Source: Devosia rhodophyticola
GTDB taxonomy: Bacteria > Pseudomonadota > Alphaproteobacteria > Rhizobiales > Devosiaceae
NCBI RefSeq assembly: GCF_028816475.1
Contig: NZ_CP118247.1
Coordinates: 2,016,001 to 2,080,000 of the forward strand
DNA length: 64,000 nucleotides
Direction of reading: 5' to 3'
In this document: one piece after another, positions 17,416 to 26,314 of the stretch
How positions within the stretch are numbered: the first letter of the stretch is position 1
How the letters are laid out: each line of letters starts with the position of its first letter
Notes under the pieces: model-generated
What the model was told of the DNA's origin: nothing
Seen by the model: the letters and a program-made list of their open reading frames with translations, nothing else
The model's database searches: none
Translations under genes and position numbers: made by a program

Positions 17416-17907
17416 GTGGTGATTGACTTGGACCGGACCGACCGACATCTTCTGGACCTGCTGCAGCAGGATGCGCGCCAATCGCTTGAAAACCTTGCGG
17501 CACAGGTCAACCTGTCTACGGCAGCCGTGCAGCGGCGGATCAAACGATTGCGCGACAGCAAAGTCATCACTGGCGAGGTGGTGCGGGTCGATGAGGCGGC
17601 AGTCGGCATGGCGATGACCTTCATCGTCTCGGTGGAACTGGACCGAGAACGCGCCAGCGAGATTGACGCCTTCCGGCGCAAAGCCAGCAAAGAACCCCAG
17701 GTACAGCAGGCATACTATACAACTGGCGAAGCCGATTTCGTCCTGATCGTGCTGGCGCACGACATGGATGATTATGAATTGCTGACGCAACGGCTGTTTT
17801 TTGATGATCCCAACATAAGGCGCTTTCGGACCTCGGTGGTCATGGGCAAGTCCTATCGATCATTGACGGTCCCAACCACCCACAGCGCTGCCAATTTGGC
17901 CGACTGA
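17416..17907 (+). CDS. Lrp/AsnC family transcriptional regulator
   Basis: A 163-residue regulator with an N-terminal helix-turn-helix ('LDRTDRHLLDLLQQDARQS' then 'VNLSTAAVQRRIKRLRDSKVI') and a C-terminal ligand-sensing RAM domain ('VQQAYYTTGEADFVLIVLAHD'). I start it at the GTG at 17416 (a second GTG follows directly) after an agagg ribosome site; the frame is open far upstream without homology. It is divergent from the lyase/M24 operon, and by family habit should sense an amino acid and control that operon and itself. Confidence 0.9.
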   Translation: MVIDLDRTDRHLLDLLQQDARQSLENLAAQVNLSTAAVQRRIKRLRDSKVITGEVVRVDEAAVGMAMTFIVSVELDRERASEIDAFRRKASKEPQVQQAYYTTGEADFVLIVLAHDMDDYELLTQRLFFDDPNIRRFRTSVVMGKSYRSLTVPTTHSAANLAD

Positions 17908-18103
17908 CCCGCCCGCATCGGCGAAAGATCCAACGCCTGAGCGGGCAGGGCACGACAAGCAAAATGACCCACGCGAAAGTGTCGGTCATCTGAAGCGCCA
18001 TATCGAGCTGCTATTTGCCCAAGACAGGACAGGGGCGTCGAGCAAAGAATGACCGGCGGCGTCGCAGCAGGCAGTCAAGTTCGTAAACAGAGGAGGAAAG
18101 ATC

Positions 18104-18880
18104 ATGAGCAATCGCCAAGGCACACCTATTTGGTATGAACTAATGACAGACCAACCCGATACGGCGCGGGCATTTTATGGCGCTGTTCTGGATTGGACGG
18201 TCGAGAAAATGCCGGGCGGGTCGGCGGCTGAGTACTGGATTGCCTCGAGCGGCAGCAAAACAGTTGCGGGCCTCTTGAAAACGCCAGAGCATGCCGAGAA
18301 CATGCCCAACATGTGGTTCGTCTATTTCGGTGTGGATGATGTCGATGCGTCGGCTAAACAGGTCAAGTCACTGGGCGGCAGAGTGGACATTGAACCAACC
18401 GACATTCCCGGGGTCGGCCGGTTTGCCTTTTGTAGCGACCCGCAGGGGGCCCATTTCTATTTGATGCGCGGCGACAGCGACGACGACAGTACCGCTTTTT
18501 CGACCATGCAGCCCGGCCACTTCAGCTGGAATGAACTGGTCACCTCAGACCAGAAGGCAGCGCTTGAATTTTATGTCAGCCTGTTCGGTTGGGAGCAGGG
18601 CGGCGCGATGCCGATGGGGGATCTGGGCGACTACACCTTCATCAACCAGCACGGGGCAATGATCGGTGCGGTCATGAATGCGCCGGAAAAAGGCACCAAA
18701 CCCTACTGGAATTTTGCCCTGCAGGTTGCCGATATCGACGTGGCCAAATCGGCCGTCGAAGCGGGCGGTGGCACGGTACGGAGCGGCCCGAACGAGTTGC
18801 CGGACAATAGCGGCTGGCTGTTTCAGGCCGACGATCCGCAGGGTGCGAAAATGATGTTTTCCGGTCCACGCAAATCATGA
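18104..18880 (+). CDS. VOC family protein with two glyoxalase-like domains
   Basis: A 258-residue protein built of two vicinal-oxygen-chelate domains, about residues 1-120 and 135-255. Each begins with a typical strand-helix pattern ('GTPIWYELMTDQPDTARAFYG' and 'HFSWNELVTSDQKAALEFYV') and has 'FGW/LDW'-type motifs. Such proteins include hydroxylase-like and resistance proteins with unknown substrates. An aggagg ribosome site precedes the ATG. It is followed 46 bp later by another VOC-type gene on the same strand. Confidence 0.88.
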   Translation: MSNRQGTPIWYELMTDQPDTARAFYGAVLDWTVEKMPGGSAAEYWIASSGSKTVAGLLKTPEHAENMPNMWFVYFGVDDVDASAKQVKSLGGRVDIEPTDIPGVGRFAFCSDPQGAHFYLMRGDSDDDSTAFSTMQPGHFSWNELVTSDQKAALEFYVSLFGWEQGGAMPMGDLGDYTFINQHGAMIGAVMNAPEKGTKPYWNFALQVADIDVAKSAVEAGGGTVRSGPNELPDNSGWLFQADDPQGAKMMFSGPRKS

Positions 18881-18926
18881 CTTGTACTTCAAATTACCCT
18901 CCCACGCTCAACAATGAGGAAACGCA

Positions 18927-19397
18927 ATGCCAAGCAATCACAGGGTTAGAACCTGCCTATGGTTTGACAAGGACGGCGAAGCTGCGGCAAATGCCTATGT
19001 CGCGCTGATCCCGAATAGCGAGATTGAAGATGTGGTCCGGGCTCAACCCGGGGGCGATGCCATTGTTGTCAACTTTACGCTCGGTGGCGCGCCATTTCAG
19101 ATTCTCAATGGCGGGCCGCACTACAAGGCAACTCCGGCGGCCTCGATTTCGGTTTTGACAGAAGATCAAGCCGAAACAGATCGGCTCTGGGACGCTCTGA
19201 TCGCCGACGGTGGTGAGGCGGGGCGCTGTGCCTGGCTAGAGGACCGCTTCGGCATCTCGTGGCAAATCGTGCCGAAGGCACTGGCCGAAATGTTGGGCGC
19301 CAAAGACCGGGCGGCTGCCGGACGGGCGCAGGCCGCGATGATGGAGATGAACAAGATTGAAATCGCGACGCTGGAAGCGGCCTTTGCAGCAAGCTGA
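18927..19397 (+). CDS. VOC family protein, PhnB/3-dmu-9_3-mt type
   Basis: A 156-residue single VOC-type domain of the PhnB group ('3-demethylubiquinone-9 3-methyltransferase' domain in older annotation). Markers are 'RTCLWFDKDGEAAANAYVALIPNS', 'GGAPFQILNGGPHYK' and 'GEAGRCAWLEDRFGISWQIVP'. A caatgaggaaacgca stretch supplies the ribosome site. No methyltransferase function is expected. It probably forms an operon with the two-domain VOC gene before it. Confidence 0.88.
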   Translation: MPSNHRVRTCLWFDKDGEAAANAYVALIPNSEIEDVVRAQPGGDAIVVNFTLGGAPFQILNGGPHYKATPAASISVLTEDQAETDRLWDALIADGGEAGRCAWLEDRFGISWQIVPKALAEMLGAKDRAAAGRAQAAMMEMNKIEIATLEAAFAAS

Positions 19398-19531
19398 AGG
19401 CGGATGATTGGCGTGGTTGCATGCCCCTGAACCGTCGACGCCTATTATTTTTTGAGTGAACGACCGGCCTGATGCAAAGCTCGAGCAGTGAGCTGGGTGA
19501 AGGACGAAGGTGACACATTGGGCAACACGAC

Positions 19532-20767
19532 TTACTCGATCTCCCGTTTCGACACATTCGCCCCATCGTTAAGGCCAGAGGCGGGATAAAGAATAACCTG
19601 CTGGTCCTCGGACAACGTGTCACTCAACACCTCGGCCTCAATCCCGTTGTTGTGGCCAATGCTGACGGGCGTGAGCCGGGCGGAGCCCTCTGAAACCACG
19701 AAGGTTGACCAGCCGTCGCCTGACCGAAAGAGCGCTGCGGATGGCACAATCAATGCGTCATTCTTTTCCCAGACGACAATCCGGGTTTCGATGCGAAAGC
19801 CGTGGCCGAGACCATCGTAGTCGCTTGACGGTTCGGTGAAGCGCAAAACTGCGTTAACCCGCTGCTCCTCGACCCCGAGCGCCGAGAATTTGGTTACGCC
19901 GAAAGGGTCTATGCGAACAACTTCGCCGGAAAGCGTCGTATCGCCACCCCAGTCGTCAACGATAACGCGGTCGCCTACCTTGACCTGCACCGCATCGGTG
20001 GACAGCAGATCGACGACGATTTCAAGATCGTTAGAGGTGTTGCCAATCTCCATTATGGGCGCACCTGCGGGCAGGGTGGTTTCGCTCTGTTGAATCACCC
20101 GCAGGATGAGTCCGTCCGCTGGGGCATAAAGCGGGATGTCAGTGCTGCCACTGGCATCGACAGAGGCACTTAGTCCAGTCTCGCTAAATCCGATGAGCTG
20201 GGCCTGGGCGTTCGCTACGTCAGCTTCCCTTTGGGAAATTTCGGCTTCGGCGGTCTCGACGTCTGCCATGGCGACGCGAAAGCTCTGTTGCGCACGTTCC
20301 AGCGTTGTCTCGCTGGCAGCGTTACGGTCGACAAGTTGCTGGGTGCGCGAAAGCGAACTTTCGGCGTAGTCGCGATTGGCAATCGCGGCGTTGAGACCGG
20401 CGCGCGCTACGCGCAGTGCCGCCTGTGCAACTGTCACTGCGGCGCGGGCTTGTTCGCGGGTTCGGATATCCATCGCAACAGGGTTGATCGGCAACATGTG
20501 CGCAACGATCGTTTCATTCTTGACCACGGAATCGCCGGGTTGGACCTCTACCCGTTGCAAACGACCAGCTACGGGGGTCGAAACGATATAGGCGTCCTTG
20601 ACGCGCGTGCGTCCATCCTGGTCGATTGTGACCATCATCTCGCCGCGTTTCACCACCCCCATGTCCACCATGGTCGGGCGCGGCCAAAACACTGCGGTCA
20701 GGCCGCCGCCAACCACCACAGCGGCTCCGATCATAAGCCAATGTCGTGAATGTTTCTTGTTTGCCAT
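19532..20767 (-). CDS. HlyD family efflux periplasmic adaptor subunit
   Basis: A 411-residue membrane-fusion protein. One N-terminal transmembrane helix ('HWLMIGAAVVVGGGLTAVFW') anchors it in the inner membrane. A lipoyl-like domain ('DAYIVSTPVAGRLQRVEVQPGDSV') is split by a long helical hairpin (about residues 95-190, rich in Ala/Arg/Glu), then beta-barrel parts follow ('DIPLYAPADGLILRVIQQSE'). It lies 6 bp after the FtsX-type permease gene, which itself overlaps the ATPase gene, so the three make one export system. No outer-membrane channel gene is next to it. Confidence 0.92.
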   Translation of the reverse strand: MANKKHSRHWLMIGAAVVVGGGLTAVFWPRPTMVDMGVVKRGEMMVTIDQDGRTRVKDAYIVSTPVAGRLQRVEVQPGDSVVKNETIVAHMLPINPVAMDIRTREQARAAVTVAQAALRVARAGLNAAIANRDYAESSLSRTQQLVDRNAASETTLERAQQSFRVAMADVETAEAEISQREADVANAQAQLIGFSETGLSASVDASGSTDIPLYAPADGLILRVIQQSETTLPAGAPIMEIGNTSNDLEIVVDLLSTDAVQVKVGDRVIVDDWGGDTTLSGEVVRIDPFGVTKFSALGVEEQRVNAVLRFTEPSSDYDGLGHGFRIETRIVVWEKNDALIVPSAALFRSGDGWSTFVVSEGSARLTPVSIGHNNGIEAEVLSDTLSEDQQVILYPASGLNDGANVSKREIE

Positions 20768-20773
20768 TGCCTG

Positions 20774-23140
20774 TTAGTCCCTTGTCTTCAGGGCGGAAAT
20801 TAAATCTGCCCGGTCGATGTCGCGCTTCACCAGCCATCCCGATGCGACCGCTGCACCAATTACCACAACGGCAGCGGTGCCATAACTGGAGGGATGGAAA
20901 ACCGCCGGAATCTGGTAGAGATCAGTTGAAAATCCTGCAGCAACGCCGAATGAGATGTAATATCCCAACATTGATCCCAGCGGGATTGCGATCAGAGTGA
21001 CAATGCCCAATTCGCCTAGCAGGACAAAAGCGGCCTCGCCTTTGGTGAAACCGATAACCCGCAGACTGGCGAGGTCGCGCTCTCGCTCTGCATAGGCGAT
21101 TCGCGCGGCATTATAGACGATGCCGAAGGTAATAATGAACGCGACGGCGCCCATCACATAACGGATTGCACCTGCGCCCTGGTTCATGACAGTCCGAAAG
21201 GCGTTCCGCGCGTCGGCCTTGAGGCTGACCCCTGCGACAGAGGGCATGTCCTGTAATGTCTGGTAGATGGCCTCGGATTGGTTGGAATCTATGGAGAGAT
21301 AGGCGCCCGACACCCGGTTTGGTTCTCGTAACGCCCGATTGAGCGCCGTGAGGTTCATATAGGCAGGCGACCCGAGAAGGCTTGTGGCAATGCCGGCAAC
21401 GGGCAGCTTTAAAACGGGCTGACGACCTTGACGCACTTCAACCGTCAAAGTGTCGCCCGCCCTGACGTGCAATATATCGGCCAGCGCCGACGCGAGCGTC
21501 ACGCCTTCTTTCGGCAGTGGAATCGGTGCAAGTCCTTGGTCAATGGCGCGGTTGAGGCGCGGTGCCTGGGTCAATCCGTTGATCGCGCCGCGATAGCTGT
21601 AGAGCCCGCTGTGCAGCACCGCAGGCACTATCCGCACCGGCTCGACCAGCAAAACACCGGGCAATCGCTTGAGCTCGTAGATGGTCGTGTCCGGAGCGGC
21701 ATGGGTAAAGCTAACCGTCACGTCACTGCGATCAACAACATTGAAAGTCAGGTCGATGGTTCGGTTGAACCCCTCGAACAGGGTCAGCATGGCGACACTC
21801 AACGCCATACCCGCCGCAATGCCGATGACCGATCCGGCCATTCGCCCTGGTTGCCGGGTGATGCGGCGCAGCACCATTCGACTCGGCTGGTCGAGAATAC
21901 GATTAAGCGATCTGCCGATACGCCCGGTTCTGGAGAAATCTGGCGGCGCGGGCGGGCGCATCGCGCTGGCAGGAGTAAGTGTAAACACCTGTCTAAGCAC
22001 AAACAAGCCGCCAGCCGAAGCGGATAGAATACTAACACCAACACCAATCACGAAGGAGGACGGTTCGAGTTGGAATACGAGGAATGGAAATTTGAAATAG
22101 GCAGTGTAAACCTGGATCATCGCGCGGCCACCGGCGATGCCCATGAGACAGCCAAGCAGGGCTCCCCCAATTGCGATGGCTAGAACCAGCTTGAAGTAAT
22201 GGGCTCCAACCTCGGCGTTGGTGTAACCGAAAGCCTTCATCAGGCCGATCTGGCTGCGTTCCGATTGCACCATTCGGCTGATGACAATGTATAGTAAAAA
22301 GGCCGCGACAGCGAGGAATATTGGCGGAACGCCTGTGGCTGCGGCGCGCAGCCCGTTGGTTTCCTCTGATACGAAGCGGTTCGAGGTCTGTTCCGATAGC
22401 GGGTAGGCCCCTGTCCCGCCATAGGAATCCAGCAACCGGTCGACCGCGTCCAGGACCGCAGGCTCCGAGGCTCCATGCGCCAGCGACAGCAGCGCTTCAT
22501 TGAAGGCCCCCTGCATGTCGTAGGCGGCAGCTAGCGCGGAATTACTCATCCAGATCACGCCAAATCGGGCGTCATCGGGCAGCAATTCGCCGGGTGCGGT
22601 CGTGTAGAGAAATTCCGGCGACTGGGCGAGGCCGACAATGTGGAACTTTCGGCGCGCACCGTTCATGGTAGCCGTTAGACTGTCCCCCGGCCGCAGACTG
22701 TTGGCATCGGCGAACGCCTGGAGCAACAGGATCTCGTCGCTCTTGTCGTTGTCGATCATGCGACCGTCGGTCAGGTAGACTGCGTTGAGCCGGGGATCAC
22801 GCCGGTCAGGCAGGGAAACGGCCTGCGCCTGCACCGGCAGGGCGCTGTCCGGGAGATCTATCAACGCACCGCCCTGCACCCGGCCTTCGACCGATGCGAC
22901 TCCGGCGATACCAGCCAATCGCCCAAGCAGACTATCCGGCGCACGGCTGACGGAGGCAAAAACATCGGCCAAACGGTAGCGTTCATAATAGGCGCGTTTG
23001 GTTTCATCGAGCGACGTTACCAGGCCGGTCATCATCACCAGCATCATCACCCCAACGGCGATCACCATACCGATGGCAGCAGCCTGCCCTTTCATGCGCC
23101 AGAGGTCGCGCAGAAGTTTGTGATCGAGCGGCGTCACCAC
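20774..23140 (-). CDS. ABC transporter permease, FtsX/MacB-like with two FtsX domains
   Basis: A 788-residue inner-membrane protein with the duplicated layout: helix plus large periplasmic domain (about residues 20-260), three helices, a second helix/periplasmic part (about 430-660), then three more helices. '[20 protein letters not shown]' and '[20 protein letters not shown]' are the two conserved post-helix FtsX motifs. It overlaps the ATPase gene by 7 bases and precedes the HlyD-type adaptor. Such ATPase/FtsX/adaptor sets export lipids, peptides or drugs; the substrate is unknown. Confidence 0.93.
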   Translation of the reverse strand: MVTPLDHKLLRDLWRMKGQAAAIGMVIAVGVMMLVMMTGLVTSLDETKRAYYERYRLADVFASVSRAPDSLLGRLAGIAGVASVEGRVQGGALIDLPDSALPVQAQAVSLPDRRDPRLNAVYLTDGRMIDNDKSDEILLLQAFADANSLRPGDSLTATMNGARRKFHIVGLAQSPEFLYTTAPGELLPDDARFGVIWMSNSALAAAYDMQGAFNEALLSLAHGASEPAVLDAVDRLLDSYGGTGAYPLSEQTSNRFVSEETNGLRAAATGVPPIFLAVAAFLLYIVISRMVQSERSQIGLMKAFGYTNAEVGAHYFKLVLAIAIGGALLGCLMGIAGGRAMIQVYTAYFKFPFLVFQLEPSSFVIGVGVSILSASAGGLFVLRQVFTLTPASAMRPPAPPDFSRTGRIGRSLNRILDQPSRMVLRRITRQPGRMAGSVIGIAAGMALSVAMLTLFEGFNRTIDLTFNVVDRSDVTVSFTHAAPDTTIYELKRLPGVLLVEPVRIVPAVLHSGLYSYRGAINGLTQAPRLNRAIDQGLAPIPLPKEGVTLASALADILHVRAGDTLTVEVRQGRQPVLKLPVAGIATSLLGSPAYMNLTALNRALREPNRVSGAYLSIDSNQSEAIYQTLQDMPSVAGVSLKADARNAFRTVMNQGAGAIRYVMGAVAFIITFGIVYNAARIAYAERERDLASLRVIGFTKGEAAFVLLGELGIVTLIAIPLGSMLGYYISFGVAAGFSTDLYQIPAVFHPSSYGTAAVVVIGAAVASGWLVKRDIDRADLISALKTRD

Positions 23141-23841
23141 TCGATCTCCTCGGGGGTGAGTTTGTGCTCGTTCTTGACGACCTGGCGAATGTTGCCGTCG
23201 GCAAAATGGATCACCCGATCGGCCATCTGGGCTTGGCTGGCGGCATGGGTCACGATCAGCACCGTTGCGCCAAGTGTCTGGTTGACGTCTCGCAACACGT
23301 TCAGCACCGACTTCCCGGTTTTGCTGTCGAGCGCACCGGTTGGTTCATCGCAGAAAAGCACAGTAGGATTTTTTGCCACCGCACGGGCGATGGCGACCCG
23401 CTGCTGCTCGCCGCCCGACATTTGAGCCGGAAAATGGTCGACCCGTTCTTTCAATCCAACCATCGCCAGTGCTTCATCCGGGTCCATCGGATCGTCAGCA
23501 ATTTCCGTCACCAGTTCGACATTCTCGTGCGCGGTCAGACTTGGCATCAGATTATAGAATTGGAAGACAAAACCAACATACTGTCTTCGGTATTTCGTCA
23601 ATTCCCGGTCTGACATGTCCGTCAAATTCTGTTCTTGAAATGCCGCCACCCCATCTGTTGACCTGTCCAGCCCGCCGATGATGTTTAGAAGTGTTGACTT
23701 GCCGCTGCCCGAAGGGCCAAGCAGCACAACGATCTCGCCCTTGGGTATTTCCAGATCGACGCCACGCAGGGCATGGACGGCAGAGCGACCAGTTCCGTAA
23801 ACTTTGGTCAAACCCTTTGTGGTGAATGCCATCTCGGCCAT
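23134..23841 (-). CDS. ABC transporter ATP-binding protein, LolD/MacB type
   Basis: A 235-residue ATPase for the FtsX-type permease. Walker A is 'GPSGSGKS', the LolD/MacB-type Q-loop region is '[26 protein letters not shown]', the signature is 'MSGGEQQR' and Walker B is '[12 protein letters not shown]'. The start at 23841 follows a gagg element; the frame extends 12 further codons without homology. This is the first gene of the three-gene export operon, and the sequence upstream of it is the scar region at 23.9-25.2 kb. Confidence 0.93.
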   Translation of the reverse strand: MAEMAFTTKGLTKVYGTGRSAVHALRGVDLEIPKGEIVVLLGPSGSGKSTLLNIIGGLDRSTDGVAAFQEQNLTDMSDRELTKYRRQYVGFVFQFYNLMPSLTAHENVELVTEIADDPMDPDEALAMVGLKERVDHFPAQMSGGEQQRVAIARAVAKNPTVLFCDEPTGALDSKTGKSVLNVLRDVNQTLGATVLIVTHAASQAQMADRVIHFADGNIRQVVKNEHKLTPEEIEW

Positions 23842-24500
23842 GGTTTCGCGCCTCGTTTGCCTAATACCGCGCAGCATGAGGCGGAATTCGGTCAGATTGG
23901 AGTGTGGACGCTAAACCTTTGGGTAGGTCCAGGACCAGCCGCTCACCTAGAAAATAACATCATTCAAATCGCCGGTTCCAGCCAGCATAGTGTCGCAATA
24001 CTGGAAGCAAGACATAAACCTGTATTTTCGCGCCAACTGAGCCTTCGTTCGGCATTCCAATTGCAGTGGCGAGGCAACATCGGGTACCAGACTCTGGCGC
24101 TCTCCATTAGGTGCAATCGAGTCCTTTGCCCGCTAAAATTTTCGAGATCGCAAGTTAAATCATAGTTGGCTACGGCCTGCATTCGCACCGAGTTGGATTC
24201 GGCACACGGGTTCAACGTACGCTCGGAGCGTCGGAGAAGCCAGCCATGGAGGCAGTATGTTCTTTCGCACGCGCAAAAAAGGGTGTCTCGTCCGCAAACG
24301 GGCTGGCGACATCCCAATGTCCACTGGTCCGAAGGACTGCTCTACCTTGCGCAGGTAGTTGACTAGGCGATCAGCGCCAGGACGACCACGAGCCGAAACC
24401 CGACGCTCCATGCGGCCACATAGCTGTCTGTTCCGCCTGACGATCGCGTCGTTCAAGGCGCTCGTGGAAACCGAAATTGGTCTTGTGATCTGTAGTTTGT
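23842..24500. other. 659-bp region without a recognisable gene, next to the gene-remnant scar
   Basis: No frame in this stretch resembles a known family. Two minus-strand frames (23964-24317 and 24160-24456) lack ribosome sites and have the Cys/Trp/Arg-rich composition of chance frames. Base composition looks less GC-rich than the flanking genes. The promoter of the ATPase operon should lie near 23850-23950. The rest may be decayed sequence from the same event that truncated the ridA and GIY-YIG genes. Confidence 0.5.
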
Positions 24501-24719
24501 CTACTGCTCGTTAATGGCGAAGACAGTCTCGATTTCTACGCTCATCTGGCCCGGTAGGGAGGCCATGCCCACCGCGGACCGAGCGTGCTTGCCGATTGCT
24601 TCGCCAAATACGCTAACCATCAGGTCCGAGTAACCATTGAACACGCGCGGATGATCGGCAAAGTCGAGCGGTGCATTGACCATGCCGACCAGTTTGACGA
24701 CCTGGCGCACGATGGCCAT
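24501..24719 (-). pseudogene. 5'-truncated RidA/YjgF family gene remnant
   Basis: The last 72 codons match the C-terminal half of a RidA-type (enamine/imine deaminase) protein of the longer, roughly 150-residue subgroup: 'RQVVKLVGMVNAPLDF', 'FNGYSDLMVSVFGE' and 'HARSAVGMASLPGQMSVEI', which ends normally before TAG. The minus-strand frame stays open upstream to 25157, but that part is the complement of a GIY-YIG gene remnant and has no RidA character. About half of the gene, including its start, is therefore missing. The break lies at roughly 24710-24722. Confidence 0.75.
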
Positions 24720-25055
24720 CTTTTCAAGATTGGCTTCACGACAGGGCCATTCGAGGATCGAATCAGGGCTGCTAACGATGACCCGACATTCCTCTTTGCG
24801 CCCGTTCATCCGCTTCGTACCTATGATGCAATCGACTTGAACATATCGATGTTTGAGACGTTGCTGCACCGCTTTTTCGGTGAGGCAAGATTGGACATCG
24901 AAATCACGGACAGGTTCAAGAAGCCATTCAGGCCAAAAGAATGGTTCTTGTTGCCCTTGGAGGTTATTGAGCAGGCCATCCCCATGATGCTGAATGGTAG
25001 AATCCTTAAGCACCGGTATGACCCGAAGGCTGCGGCTATCATTCGGGTCGAATGA
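24711..25055 (+). pseudogene. 5'-truncated GIY-YIG/T5orf172-type nuclease gene remnant
   Basis: From about 24717 the plus-strand frame encodes the C-terminal part of a GIY-YIG (T5orf172/Mug113-like) protein: 'LFKIGFTTGPFEDRI', 'DDPTFLFAPVH', 'FETLLHRFFGEARLDIEI' and 'PKEWFLLPLEVIEQAI', ending at a TGA at 25053-25055. The N-terminal GIY and YIG strands and the catalytic Arg region are absent. The frame upstream of 24711 is simply the complement of the ridA remnant. Such nucleases are often found in defence or mobile contexts. The remaining piece cannot be catalytic by itself. Confidence 0.7.
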
Positions 25056-25103
25056 CGAAACCCGACGAAAAGGGCATCCTTGGCCGGTCATTGAGGAGGA
25101 GAA

Positions 25104-25149
25104 TGGTGCCGACGGAGGATCGAACTCCCGACCTCCAATTACAAATTGA
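25104..25149 (-). other. 3' fragment of a tRNA-Thr (TGT), likely integration scar
   Basis: On the minus strand this reads a TTTGTAA anticodon loop (TGT), then GGAGGTCGGGAG-TTCGATC-CTCCG and an encoded CCA (25104-25106). The acceptor 5' strand and D arm that should precede the anticodon are missing, and the T/acceptor 3' side is about 2 bases short of a functional tRNA. A 3' tRNA half of this kind is what remains at the edge of an element that integrated in a tRNA gene. It sits directly beside the GIY-YIG remnant and 70 bp from an intact tRNA-Arg. Confidence 0.6.
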
Positions 25150-25218
25150 AGCGGCAAATCGTTTCGGGCGGGTAGGCTGAGGTCCTGCGACCGCGTCGAG
25201 GCCAGGTTGCGCTGGAAA

Positions 25219-25295
25219 TGGTGATCCCGGCGGGATTCGAACCCACGACCCCGAGATTAGGAATCTCGTGCTCTATCCTGCTGAGCTACGGGACC
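25219..25295 (-). tRNA. tRNA-Arg (CCT)
   Basis: A complete 77-nt tRNA on the minus strand. The acceptor stem is GGTCCCG/CGGGATC (one G.U pair), the D arm is AGCTC...GAGC, and the anticodon arm is CGAGA-TTCCTAA-TCTCG with anticodon CCT. The T arm is GTGGG-TTCGAAT-CCCGC, the discriminator is A and CCA is encoded at 25219-25221. Confidence 0.97.
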
Positions 25296-25340
25296 AGCCG
25301 GGCGCAACTTAGACAAAGAGGGGCGAGGAATAAAGCGATT

Positions 25341-26063
25341 TTAGCCCGAGTAGGCAGCTTTCCAATCGGGGTAAAAGGCCATGTCGTGTGTGCGGCGCCA
25401 TTTGCGGCTGTCTTCGCCGAACGGGGCGACTTCCCAGGTCCAGCGATGGGGTGCGGGCGGCATGGGGCGATCTGCGAGTAGATCAAAGGTCTGGCGCGAT
25501 TGCCCACTCCTGTCAGTTATGACGCAGCTGAGGTCAGTTGCCAGCGACACCGGGCAATCAAGCCCCAAAAGTGCCTCAAGATGGGCATCGATGATGCCGC
25601 GCTGGTCGGGCAGGGACACAGCGGCGGCCAATTGGGAAACAAGGTTGAGCGAAACGACCCAATCCAGCCCGTTGATGGCGTGGAGAAAATCGAGTGCGGC
25701 GGGATTTTTTGCCGGGCACAGATCGCGCCAAATTGGCTCAACATTGGCGAAATTGCGCATATGGCGTCGGGCCGGGGCGAGATGGGCGATATCAACGAGC
25801 AGCACCCGGGAAAATTTTTGAGCCAGAGCGTCCAGCGGGACGTCGAACAACGGCCCGGAGCCGAGGATCACAACAGTATTTTGGCCGGACTGGGCGTCGC
25901 AGCTCTGGCGCAACAGCAGGTTGGTGCGCGCTATATGGCGCGCCCAGGCGACCTGTTGACGACGACCACGCGCCCAAAGGCCAATCGCGGGGCCGAGGTG
26001 CTGGCGAAAGGGTTTTGGGGTGGCAATCATGCTGGTGGCATAGGCGGTGATTTCGGCCAGCAT
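25341..26063 (-). CDS. Conserved hypothetical protein with a Rossmann-like (methyltransferase-like) core
   Basis: A 240-residue protein not assignable to a named family by eye. 'NTVVILGSGPLFDVPL' near residue 65 followed by 'FSRVLLVDIAHLAPAR' is a strand-GxGxxxx-helix-strand-acidic pattern as in SAM- or NAD-binding Rossmann folds. The N-terminus is basic and amphipathic; the C-terminus is Trp-rich ('HRWTWEVAPFGEDSRKWRR'). Similar proteins are annotated only as hypothetical in related rhizobia. It ends close to the tRNA-Arg and has no operon partner. A methyltransferase role is a guess. Confidence 0.7.
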   Translation of the reverse strand: MLAEITAYATSMIATPKPFRQHLGPAIGLWARGRRQQVAWARHIARTNLLLRQSCDAQSGQNTVVILGSGPLFDVPLDALAQKFSRVLLVDIAHLAPARRHMRNFANVEPIWRDLCPAKNPAALDFLHAINGLDWVVSLNLVSQLAAAVSLPDQRGIIDAHLEALLGLDCPVSLATDLSCVITDRSGQSRQTFDLLADRPMPPAPHRWTWEVAPFGEDSRKWRRTHDMAFYPDWKAAYSG

Positions 26064-26314
26064 GGAAGCGATCCGTCAGGCAGGGCGTTCATGGCGATAT
26101 TGCCCTGATTCGCGCACCGATGGGATTGCCCGCCTCATTTTGCCGGTGCGATGGCAACCGATTTGGGCAGCGTGCGGCCAAATGTGGCGCATGAGGGACA
26201 CACTGGGAGCAGTATCGGGGGATCGGGACAACAAAAAAAATTGTGTGCGACCGAAGTAATCATTTTTTGCCTTATTAAGATGCATGGTGAACCAATTCTT
26301 GTCCGAGGCCTGAT

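Noticed and set aside
24160..24456. A 98-residue minus-strand gene in the scar region
   Set aside because: Arg/Cys-rich chance-like composition, no ribosome site, no family resemblance.
24501..25157. A single 218-residue minus-strand gene
   Set aside because: Only the last 72 residues resemble RidA; the first two thirds are the complement of a GIY-YIG remnant, so the long frame is accidental.
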